Source of the DNA: Ichthyophis bannanicus
Lineage: Eukaryota; Chordata; Amphibia; Gymnophiona; Ichthyophiidae
Assembly (NCBI GenBank): GCA_033557465.1
Contig: CM066034.1
Span: forward strand, 414,634,159-414,698,158
Reading direction: 5' to 3'
DNA length: 64,000 nucleotides
Position 1 is the first letter of the stretch, and every line of letters begins with the position of its first letter. Shown piece by piece: positions 20,760-30,307 of this stretch. The notes under the pieces are model-generated. The model was not told the origin of the DNA. It saw only the letters and a list, made by a program, of their open reading frames with translations, and did no database searches. Made by a program: the position numbers and the translations under genes.

Positions 20760-22098
20760 CGAGGTGTGACAAAAAAGAAACGAGACTGTGGCAGCCATGC
20801 CCATGACTCAATGCCAATTGGCTAACCACTTATGTCACTGTGTTGTGCAACATCTCGCCACTATTCTGCTATAATATTTTTCATCTCTCTCACTCTGTTT
20901 TCCTTTTTCAGTTTTTTTTTTGTAGCACATTGCTCCATCATTTTGTTATGCAACTGGAGGTGGCAGAAATATGGAGCAAAGAATCAACTTGAAATTTCTG
21001 GTTAAGTTGGAGACGGTCCCAACTGAGTGTCTCCAACTTCTCCAAAAGGCTTATGGAGAAGATGCAATGTCAAGGCCATGAGTCTACAAGTGGCACAAAT
21101 GCTTCAAGACTGGCCACGAGGAGGTGGAGGATGACCCCAAATCAAGACGGCCTTCCACGACAAAGACGGCTGAGAACATTTACAGAGTGAACCAGCTGGT
21201 GCGGAGTGATCGCAGATTGATGGTGTGGATGATAGCTGAGGAGCTCAACCTGAATAGGGAGTCAGTGTGGACCATCTTGGTGCCGGAGCTGGGGATGCGG
21301 AAGGTGTGCACCAAGATGGTGCCCAAGCTTTTATCGGACAACCAGAAGGAGCACCAAGTCAATGTTTGTCGAGCCTTGCTAGAGAAGATCGGAGAAGATC
21401 CAGAGTTTGTTGGAGACAAGACTTGGGTCTTCCAGTACGACCCTGAAAGCAAGAGACAGAGCCTGAAGTGGAAGACTCGTCTGTCACCCAAACCCAAGAA
21501 TGCACGCATGTCCAAATCAAGGATCAAGGTCATGCTGATTGCATTCTTCAACCAGAAGGGAGTGGTCCATCATAAATAAATACATAAATAAATAAATCAT
21601 GAGTTTATGCCTGAGGGTCAGACAGTCAACCAGCACTTCTACCAGCAGGTCCTCAATCGCCTCAATGACCGGGTTCGGCGTAGCAGGTGGGCTCTCTGGA
21701 GAGACAAGTCGTAGCTGCTCCACCATGACAACATGCCTGCGCACACCGCACTTAGTGTGAGGCAGTTCTTGGCCAACAAAGCAGATCACAGCTCTCGATC
21801 ACAGTCCTTATTCCCCAGATCTCGCACCATGCAACTTCTGGCTCTTCCCCAGGCTGAAGACTGTGCTCAAAGGAACTCATTTTGCCTCTGTAGAAGAGAT
21901 CATGGCCACCGTGATGAGGGAGCTGAGGGACCTCAAGGAGGAGGACTTTATCGAGTTTTTCCGTACGTGGCAGAAACAAATGTAGAAGTGCATTAATTCT
22001 GGGGGGGATTACTTTGAAGGGGAAAATGCGTAATTTCTCTGTAGATTTTGTAATAAAACATTTATGGGACAGTCTTGTTTCTTTTTTGTCACACCTCG
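20760..22098 (+). mobile_element. Mariner-type DNA transposon inserted in DIRS-2
   Basis: Inverted ends of about 29 bases read CGAGGTGTGACAAAAAAG on the left and the reverse complement CTTTTTTGTCACACCTCG on the right. Both are flanked by TA (20758-20759 and 22099-22100), the standard Tc1/mariner target duplication. Joining the flanks gives GATGACATAGTTAAA, which matches the uninterrupted DIRS-1 sequence GATGACATAGCTAAA at 38048, so the insertion point is exact. The element is 1339 bases, a typical full length, but its transposase is broken. Confidence 0.93.
20971..21985 (+). pseudogene. Mariner transposase, broken
   Basis: The reading frame starts at ATG 20971 (MEQRINLKFLVKLE) and meets a stop at 21079. 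It continues in the same frame through 21124-21579 with the helix-turn-helix region and GDKTWVFQYDPESKRQS, which holds the first catalytic Asp. A 25-base AAAT-rich insertion at about 21574-21598 ends that frame. The second catalytic Asp lies in LLHHDNMPAHTA near 21718-21750. Downstream a frameshift near 21800 precedes the SPDLAPCNFW block, where Asn stands at the position usually held by the third Asp. The family is a D,D34D mariner transposase, and this copy is certainly inactive. Confidence 0.9.
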
Positions 22099-22157
22099 TA
22101 GTTAAAGAAGGTAAAAACAAAAGGTAGCAAGAAGCAACTCCAAGTGGAGGAAAGAGG

Positions 22158-22252
22158 GTTGTGAAGACTGATTCCTGCTATTCCCAGAGAACACCTGTTA
22201 CAGGTGAGTAACTACACTTTCTCTGGGAACAAGCAGGAAGTCAGTCCTCACA
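22158..22252. repeat. DIRS-2 internal complementary region
   Basis: An imperfect palindrome has the arms TGTGAAGACTGATTCCTGC and GCAGGAAGTCAGTCCTCACA around a centre with ACACCTGTTACAGGTGAGT. It lies between the left terminal repeat and the 3' UTR, as in DIRS-1. The L2 insertion starts at its right edge (22253). Confidence 0.85.
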
Positions 22253-23063
22253 GTTTTCCACAAGCTTAGAGTGCTCCAACCCATTCGGAATATTATTGAT
22301 CCCCAAGACTTCAGAACAGTGGCCCAAGCACTCATCATGCCACATTTTGACTACTGCAACGCCATCCTACAAGGTTTACCTAAAAAAAACCCTAAACATA
22401 TTACAAATGGCACAAAATGTAGCTGCCAGGGTCATAATGAAGAAAAATCTAAGTGACCACATCACACCAGTACTAATTCAATTACACTGGCTACCCATAA
22501 CAGCTCGCACAAAATACAAAATACTAACAACCACCTTCAAACTCATCCACAACTTAGCACCTTCCTTCCTCAACAACCTAGTAAGATTGCAACCTCCTAC
22601 CCGAAACAGAAGAACCCACAATTCCAACATCCTTCACACTCCAACAGATATAAGATCTGCCAAAGCTAACACCAGCCACAGGGCTTTCTCATATGCGGCG
22701 CCAACACTGTGGAACCAACTCCCACCAGAACTACGAGCTAGCAATGACCTTCTAGACTTCAGAAAGAAACTCAAAACGCACATTTTCCAATCACATTTCA
22801 ACCTGAACTAAACCCACAGATGGAGCAGCCCCTGACCACTGTGTCCAAGAAGATTATCCTGTATATATGTATTTATGTATATATGTAAATGAACTCCCCC
22901 ATAGCTAAGAAGTGTTAACTCTGTATGATGTGCTTTTCTGACAATCTGTATGTAAACAAAATTTGTACCTGCCTTGATTCGGCAGTTTCACAATAGTAAT
23001 CCTACCCGCTTCTGATCGCTGGAAGGAGCGGGCTACAAATGCTTGCTAAATAAAAAATAAAAA
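22253..23063 (+). mobile_element. L2 3' fragment inserted in DIRS-2
   Basis: A 5'-truncated L2 begins in the RT thumb region (VFHKLRVLQPIRN) and ends with an A-rich AAATAAAAAATAAAA tail. DIRS-2 reads CCTCACA before it and TATGGAACTCCC after it, matching the uninterrupted DIRS-1 CCTCACATATGGGACTCCC. The junctions are therefore known to within a few bases. The wording is close to L2-G (44520-46970). Confidence 0.88.
22254..22811 (+). pseudogene. L2 ORF2 C-terminus fragment
   Basis: Frame 22271-22456 carries DFRTVAQALIMPHFDYCNA. After a one-base shift frame 22296-22811 continues with AARVIMKKNLSDHITPVL, the LHWLPITARTKYKIL block and AAPTLWNQLPPELRAS, ending at the natural C-terminus FRKKLKTHIFQSHF. 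It is a non-functional end fragment. Confidence 0.85.
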
Positions 23064-23236
23064 TATGGAACTCCCTATCTACAGGCTACCGAAAACCCAT
23101 AGAAAAGGCCACGGTCGCCCTCAGGGGGAACAGTGAGCAGCAGCAATTGAGTCCATAGATACAGACTACAGTAGGACTCGTGTGTCCGATGGGAACCAAC
23201 GCTCTGGTAACCTGAACACAGAAGGGTAGGAGTTGC

Positions 23237-24220
23237 CTAGACCCCGAAAGGGTTACGGAGCATGGCCTGGCTGAAGGCACTGTTCCGTTGGGACTTCATT
23301 TCCAGGCTGTAATGAGCTGCAAAGGTATGGACTGAAGACCATGTGGCATCCCGACAGATGTCCAGCAATGGGACAGAACACAGGTTTGCCACAGAGGCTG
23401 CCATGGCCCTGACCCGGCCATCCAGCATGAGCCCAGACTGTTCATAGGCTACAGCGATGCAGTCTGCCACCCAAGTGGACAGTGTCCATTTGGTCACTGC
23501 TTCCCCCAGCTGACTGGGCTGAAAAGAAACAAAAGGCTGAGAAGCTTTCCAGTGGCCCTAGGTCCTCTGAATGTAGAAAGACAGGGCCCTCTTACAATAC
23601 AAGGTGTGAAGGACGGTCTCCGCCCTGCTGGAGTGAGCCCTTTGGAAGAAGGTAGGTAACAACACCTCCTGGATGAGGTGGAAAGGAGATACCACCTTCG
23701 GAAGGAACTTGGGATGTATACGTAGTATAACCCTGTTCTTATAGAATCTGGTATATGGTGCCTCTGCCATCAGGACATGGAGCTTGCTGACCCTGCAAGT
23801 GGAGGTGAGCTCTATCAGGAACACTACCTTCCACGAGCTCAAATGATGGGCGAGTGAGCTGCGCCAATACTACATTGAGGTCCCATTCCGTCACTGGAGG
23901 GCGGACGGGGGGTTTGGACAACAGGAGTCCTCTCAAGAAGCGGGTCATCAGTGGCTGGACCGAAAGGGGCTTGCCCTCAACAGGATGGTGATGAATCACC
24001 AGGGCACTGAGGGTACTGCAGCATCAGCTGCACCGGCAGGAGAATGAGTTCACCTGCTGCTCCACGCACCAGATCGAGAACCTGTGCCATTTGAAGGCGT
24101 AAGCTTTCCTGGTAGAGGTCTTACGGGATGCCAGCAGGATCTCTTCCACTTCTCCCGAGAGGTTGAAAAGGGCTAAGATCACCCTTTCAGCAGCCACGCC
24201 GTCCGTGATAGGGACCCCAG
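23237..24220 (-). pseudogene. DIRS-2 tyrosine recombinase, broken
   Basis: Frame 23842-23558 has the first catalytic Arg region (SWKVVFLIELTSTCRVSKL) and PYTRFYKNRVILRIHPKFLP. Frame 23497-23237 has LSTWVADCIAVAY, DICRDATWS and the nucleophile region TFAAHYSLE with the catalytic Tyr. The HxxR box is damaged: the His is missing in GRVRAMAASVAN. Further N-terminal fragments lie up to about 24220. The enzyme would insert the circular DIRS DNA by strand exchange, and this copy could not. Confidence 0.88.
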
Positions 24221-24290
24221 GTTGGGGTGCAGGAGAGAGCCCTCCTCCTGAGGCAAGAGTCCCGGGGAGTTCCCCAGGGGGATTGGAGTC

Positions 24291-26002
24291 TCAACTGACA
24301 ACTGGAGGAGTAGAGGGAACCACGGCTACCTGGGCCACCGTGGAGCCATCAGAATCAGCGACGCCTTGTAGCGAAGAGCCTTGAAGAGTGTTTTGGCAAT
24401 CAGTGGCATGGGTGGGAAGGCATACACGAGACCGTCTGACCACAGGGTGAGGAATGCATCTGCCGCTACCCGGGATGGGTGGAGCTGCCGGGAACAAAAG
24501 CGAGGCAACTGGTAGTTGTCCAGGCTGGCAAAGAGATCCACCCATGAGGTCTCCCAGAGATGAAAGAGCTAGTTGGCTACTCTGGGATCCAGCTACCACT
24601 CATGTGGCCGGAGGACCCTGCTCAGTCGGTCCGCCAGAGCGTTGTCCTGGCCTGGTAGGTATACCACCCACAGAAGTATTCCCTGTTGAAATGTGTAGGA
24701 GCAGAGTGTCATCGCTTCGCAGCAGAGGGCGTAAGACCACATGCCCCCCTGCTTGTTCACATAAAACACTGCCACTTGATTGTCTGATTGGATCAACACC
24801 GGCTGGTGTCTCAGGCGGTGACAGAATGCTCGGAGGGTCAGATATATTGCCCGAAGCTCCAGGAAGCTGATCTGCTGGTTGCCCTTGGCTTGAGACCAGC
24901 TGCCCTGGCTGCAGAGTTCTTTGCAGTGGGCTGCCCATCCCAGCAGGGAGGCATCCGTAGTGAGAACCCTTAGAGGGTTTGGGGTTTGGAAGGGCATCCC
25001 CACCTCAGGTGTTGGGAATTTTGCCACCAAGTCAGAGATTCCGTCAGCTGTTAGGTCATGAGACTCTGTCTTGGAGAAGGCCCATTGCTGGGCACCACTG
25101 AGTGGCCCTCATGTGCAGACGAGCATCTGGGGTAACATGGACCGTCAAGGGCATGTGTCCAAGTAGGCGCAGTAGAAGCTGAGCTGACACCGAGGGATGG
25201 TGTTGCACATCTCTGGCCAGTGCCCTGAGACAGTCTGCCTGGTCCAGTTTGCCCTGAGACAGTTTGCCTGAAGAGTGTCCAGCCTTGCTCCTATGAACTC
25301 CAGACATTGCATCGGGAGGAGGTGGGATTCGGGGTAGTTTATCACGAACCCCAGATGATGCAGGACCTGGATGGTGCATGCTATGGCCTGCAGCACCTCT
25401 GTGGCCATGCCTCCTTTTATGAGACAGTCGTTGAGATAGGGGAAGACAAATACCCCCTGGAAATGGAGGAAGGCAGCTACTACTGCCAGGCATTTGGTGA
25501 AGCCCCTGGGGGCGGAGGCCAGGCCGAAGGGTATTATCCTGTACTGGTAGTGATTGCCCCCCTCCATGAAGCGAAGGTACTGCCTGTGGCTGGGGTGAAT
25601 GAGGATGTGGGCATAGGCATCCTTCAGATCCAAGGAGCATAGCCAGTCTCCCTGCTGGAGGTAAGGCAGCAATGTTCCAAGGGAGAGCATCTTGAACTTC
25701 CCTCACCAGGAACTTGTACAGGATGCACAGGTTCAGGATGGGCCTTAGGCCTCCTGTTCTTTTTGGCATGAGGAAATACCTGGAGTAGAACCTCTTGCCC
25801 CTGAGATGATGGGGTACTGGTTCTACCGCTTTGTCCTCAAGAAGGCCTGCGAATTCCTTCAATAGGAGATCGTGGAGAAGGGACACCTGAGGAGCTCTCC
25901 CGGGAAGAAAGGAGGAGGTGTCTGAGACAGGTGGAGGAGATAGCCCTCCCTGACCACCTGGAGTGCCCAGGAGTCAGTGGTGATGGCTGGCAATCTGTGG
26001 GC
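24291..26002 (-). pseudogene. DIRS-2 reverse transcriptase/RNase H, broken
   Basis: RT blocks are KRTGGLRPILNL, CSLDLKDAYAHILIHPS (motif A), PFGLASAPRGFTK (motif B) and FPYLNDCLIK. In motif C Asn replaces the first catalytic Asp of YLDD. RNase H follows in frame 25030-24593 with LTTDASLLGWAAHC, FLELRAI, LIQSDNQVAVFYVNKQGG and PGQDNALADRLSR. Frameshifts separate the pieces. The N-terminal part is cut at 26002 by the Penelope-like insertion, and its continuation lies at 32967. Confidence 0.88.
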
Positions 26003-26071
26003 AGCAACCAAGACGAGAAAACGTAGGCAGTATACAAAACCTTTATTGGACCTTATACGATAAAAAAGGGG

Positions 26072-26128
26072 GGCCAAACCCAACACAGGCCGTGTTTCGT
26101 GGATACTTCGTCAGGGGTGAGGCACACC
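26072..26128 (-). ncRNA. Hammerhead-ribozyme-like motif, left arm
   Basis: On the minus strand CCTCACCCCTGACGAAG leads into a short stem GTATCCAC, then GAAA, a stem CAC ... GTG, and GTTGGGT. This fits the hammerhead order CUGANGA - stem II - GAA(A) - stem III - GUH, with ACCC/GGGT as stem I. Stem II is only two base pairs with an extra A, like the minimal hammerheads of Penelope-like elements. Self-cleavage is an inference. Confidence 0.5.
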
Positions 26129-27547
26129 ATGAACTACAAAGCAAAGTTAAAAAATAAAAACACAATAAAAACAGTGAAACCATCAAGGGTCATAAATACA
26201 ACAATAAATAATTAAAACAATAAAAAACAATGAATAATAAGAGCAGAGGAAAAAGAGTGAGCGTAAAATTATAAATAATGTATGCTAAAATAATCAGATA
26301 CACCACACAAAAAGTAATATTATGTTAATGAATGAATAAATAATCAAATAAATAACTCATAAAACACTCATAACAAGTGAAATGAAATTGATTAAAATGA
26401 TGACAATAATAACCATAATAACACCACATATGAACAAGAAATAAATAACAACGTCATAAGGAACATGTGAACACCAGATATGAAGGCATATAAAAGATAA
26501 CAAGCCAAGGAACAATGTATACACGAATATTAACAACAATTGCAGTCAATTAAAACTACCGGGCTCACGATGCAAATCAAGCCATCACATGGAATGTATG
26601 AGCTTGCACTACGGCCATAAATAGACCCACATCTTTATATTAAAAAAACATAAAAAATATATCTGAAGGACACAATTAAAACAATAAATAAATAAATAAT
26701 TAAATAATAAATAAATTATCAATGAGAGTGTCCAACAGTTCTTTTAAGGTACAATTTTTGTTTATATTAACAGTCTTCATTTTAGTTTTTATTGAGATGT
26801 TCCTGTCCCTCACACCCGCTTTTTGTATCAATTTTATAGCGGTTTTCATGTTTTTATGTTTACATTTTGATATTGCCGTTTTATTCTTTTATTCATTGCT
26901 TTTATTAGTTTCATTATTTTACAGCACATTATTTATTCATCTCACCGCAGATTGACTGTTCCGTGCTGTGTTAGCACTTGGTCCAAGGTAACCGGCCTCT
27001 GATTCGTCCTTTTTGGTTTTTGCTCCTGCCCTTTTCGCTCCTGCTTCTTTGTTAGTAGTAAAACAATACCCCTCTACTTTGAGTGACATATGAATCCCAC
27101 TCCCTTTTGAATTTCTCCTTTCTAAAGTTTTTAAGGTCCAATTGTTGTTAATATTCGTGTATACATTGTCCGTTGGCTTTTTATCTTTTATATGCCTTCA
27201 TATCTGGTGTTCACATGTTCCTTATGACATTGTTATTTATTTCCAGTTCATATGTGGTGTTATTATGGTTATTATTGTCATCATTTTAATCAATTTCATT
27301 TCAATTGTTGCTATAAGTATTTTATGAGTTATTTATTTATTTATTCATTCATTAACATAATATTACTTTTTGTGTGGTGTATCTGATTATTTTAGCATAC
27401 ATTAAGTTATTTATAATTTTACGCTCACTCTTTTTCCTCTGCTCTTATTATTCATTGTTTTTTATTGTTTTAATTATTTATTGTTGTATTTATGACCATT
27501 GATGGTTTCACTGTTTTTATTGTGTTTTTGTTTTGTAGTTCGTGGTG

Positions 27548-27602
27548 TGCCTCACCCCTGACGAAGTATCCACGAAACACGACCTGTGTTGGGTTTGGCC
27601 CC
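27548..27602 (+). ncRNA. Hammerhead-ribozyme-like motif, right arm
   Basis: The same core as in the left arm is on the plus strand: CTGACGA at 27558-27564, a GT-ATCC-AC minimal stem II, GAAAC at 27574-27578, stem III ACAC ... GTGT, then GTT and GGGT, which pairs with ACCC before the core. One base in the stem III loop differs from the left arm (GACC versus GGCC), and the core itself is unchanged. Cleavage would fall after GTT at about 27590. Confidence 0.5.
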
Positions 27603-27656
27603 CCTTTTTTATTGTATAAGGACCAATAAAGCACAGTTACTTACCTGTAACAGGTG

Positions 27657-27810
27657 ATCTCTGGGAACAGCAGGAATAAGTCTTCACATATGGGTATGTC
27701 GGTACCGACGGAGTCTGCGCGGGAACGCTTCCCAGCGTCCAATCAAGAGCTTTTGGAAGCATCCCACCACGCCTGCGTGCTGCCTTCCCGCCTTTCCAAC
27801 TGCCTCTCCT
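27657..27810. repeat. DIRS-3 left inverted terminal repeat
   Basis: ATCTCTGGGAACAGCAGGAA, TCACATATGGGTATGTCGG, the palindrome TCGGTACCGA and CAAGAGCTTTTGGAAGCATC recur inverted at 32780-32929. A perfect match is broken only by scattered substitutions. Confidence 0.9.
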
Positions 27811-27893
27811 CAGTTAAGTTTTAAAGCTGAGACAGAGAGAGAGAGAGGAAAGGAAAGATAGATAGAGATACAACTCCTGGGGAGGTGGGTGGG

Positions 27894-27991
27894 TTGTGAA
27901 GACTTATTCCTGCTGTTCCCAGAGATCACCTGTTACAGGTAAGTAACTGTGCTATCTCCAGGAACAAGCAGGAATGAGTCTTCACATATGG
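27894..27991. repeat. DIRS-3 internal complementary region
   Basis: It contains the complement of the left tip (GATCACCTGTTACAGGTAAG to ACTGTGC) followed by the complement of the right tip (ATCTCCAGGAACAAGCAGGAA). In the DIRS model this lets the two ends be bridged into a circular intermediate, and here both halves match their own element almost perfectly. Confidence 0.9.
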
Positions 27992-28095
27992 GGACTCCCA
28001 AGCTGAGATGCCTGGAGTCTCAGCATGTTATAGGTTGGAACATGCTATCTCCCACAACACCAGGCATCCTGAGGATGGCGGGTAGGAGTTGAAAA

Positions 28096-28828
28096 GAGAA
28101 ATGTGCTGTAGGAAAAACAGCTTAACGTAACATAGGACTGCAGACAAGGAGTCTATGTGTGGATGGTAATTGTCATCAAGGATATTGGAATGAAAATTGC
28201 AATATGGACCTCCCCTAACAGGATTGTACAGAAGTATGGAGGTTTATGGAATCTACTGGGGAACCCAGTAGAGGAACCTCAAAGAGGACCTCACTATGAG
28301 GTGTATGTAATGAACCTGCAGGAAAAAAACAGTGGAGGTCAGAAAAACTGAAAAGTAACAAGTAACCCCAGTAGGCCTTCAGCAGAAGGCTTTATGACAA
28401 AAACCCAACTCTTTTGGTGGCAGAGTGGCCACTCTTAGGAGCAAAAGAGAAAGGCTAACTGATTTGAACAAACAGGCACAGTCCTTGTGTGGAGAAAAGG
28501 TATGGGAAGCCCATGTATCCCAAAAGGAGAGGACAAATGCCAGAGTCATTAAGCCTGAGGTAAACTGGAGATCCGCAATGTCTCTCCTAACTGGGGTAAG
28601 CTAGGAGAGATATTGGAGCATGGAGCTTCAGGGGTACCTAAACCTAAGGTCATGGTATAAGAGTTGTTGAGTACCACAGGAGTGGTTGCGTGTGTAGAAC
28701 CCTAAACCTGCTGGATAGCAAGGTATGGGTAAGCCCATCTGTCAGAATCATATAGGTATATGAGTATAGACAGTTAGATAGATAAGTATAGGGAGACCTA
28801 TCTATCTATGATAAAATATCTCGACAGA

Positions 28829-28886
<58 letters not shown>

Positions 28887-30300
28887 AAAACATATATAAA
28901 GTATATCTGCACAGAGATGGAGGGCATAAAAGACACACCAAAAATAGATATGAATATGTAGGCTTGTATATGGGTGTCTGCAATTAAGCAGACAGAGATG
29001 CCTACAGCAGGGTACTCACATAGGATATGTGGAGGAGAAAGATTCATCCAATAAGAAGGAGGTAGAACCCACCTGAGAAGATATATAGAGAATCTATTCC
29101 TCCTGGATATGATCTGCAAGGATGATATCAGGCTGCAGCCGGCAAGTGTGAGTTTCCCAGAACTCTGGCATGGTAAGAAGATAGAAGACGTATAGAGATG
29201 AGATACCATGTGGACCTGCTCAAGGGCAAAAGGTATCATGCATTCTTACCATGAGGACGAGCTGCAAAGAGAAAGAACATATCCTCGATTGGGAATACTA
29301 TGGACCAAAGCAGGGATTGGCGACTTCCTAAACCTTCACGTAAGCAAATGCCTATGTCCTTTATGACAAAAAGGAGATAGGAAGAGAAGGGAGAACTCTT
29401 CTAGTCATAGAACACATGACTGCAAAGCCTTTGCCAACCATCTAGGATAGCTGCTGGAGAAAAAAACCCCATGCTCTCTAGCAAGGGCCCATAGTAGAAA
29501 GCTTCTCTGTAGGATTGCAGAGAGCATTATACAGGAGAATGAGGAGATAGAACTGGCTGCTGGACAGCCAGTATCTCTGTCCACTATGCTGCGCAACCCA
29601 GAAGACTGGAGATGGCAGGAAAATAGAAGACAATGAAGAGGGTAGTAGTGAGATAGACTCCAAGATAGATGAAGCACTGACTTGGAGCCACTACTACGCC
29701 CAGAGAGAATGGTAGGACAATCTGGGTGTTTGTGGATAAGAACCAGTGGTCCAAACATTAAGGTTCCTGCAAAGGCAGCTGCTAGCAAGACAGCAAAAAG
29801 AATCTTACTGTCCAAAAACAGAAAGAATAGAGAGGACAGGAGCAGAACACTGTGAACATGTGTGATAAACTGCTCCCCAGCCAAATTGAAAAGAGGAGTT
29901 AATTCAGGGAGGAAAACTCCGCACTGGAAAGTGACAAAACTAGAGGGGCTGAAGCCCAGTGAAGTAATACTACTCTTACAGAGGAGAAACCTGGTAAGAG
30001 GGTGAAGGAATGGAGCTGGAGAAGACTTACCAAGTACTAAGTCTATAGAAAGGAAAAAACATGCTGGCACAGGAAACTATCATTTGATAGTGGTTAGGCC
30101 TCTCTTCCTAGTAGGAAGAAGAGGAGAAAACCCTGTGACGTATAGGCATGAACATCCTGACAGCTCATAGAAATATGGAAAAAATGGATGTCCTTTGGGA
30201 AGAGATCCATGTGTAGGATTTAGAATAAATCGGTGGATTGCCTCTATTGAAAAGAAGCAAACTGCAGATTCTAAACCCCAAAATTTTAAACATCTGATGA
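28096..30300. other. DIRS-3 interior without RT or recombinase
   Basis: This segment replaces the RT/RNase H/recombinase region of a normal DIRS. The plus strand is purine-rich, so the minus strand carries long chance frames, the longest being 221 codons at 30070-29405 with hydrophobic stretches. I find no catalytic motif in any frame. A long TA run lies at 28829-28884. Confidence 0.65.
28829..28884. repeat. (TA)n microsatellite
   Basis: About 50 bases of almost uninterrupted TA repeat lie within the DIRS-3 interior, with ATCTATCTAT repeats just before it. Confidence 0.95.
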
Positions 30301-30307
30301 TGATTGA

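Noticed and set aside
28829..28884. Possible origin or promoter at the TA run
   Set aside because: A plain TA microsatellite with flanking ATCT repeats, without other signals.
29405..30070. 221-codon minus-strand frame with hydrophobic segments downstream of DIRS-3 gag, considered as an envelope-like or membrane protein
   Set aside because: The plus strand is purine-rich here, which removes stops from the minus strand. No signal peptide at the start, no family motif, and no related frame in other DIRS copies.
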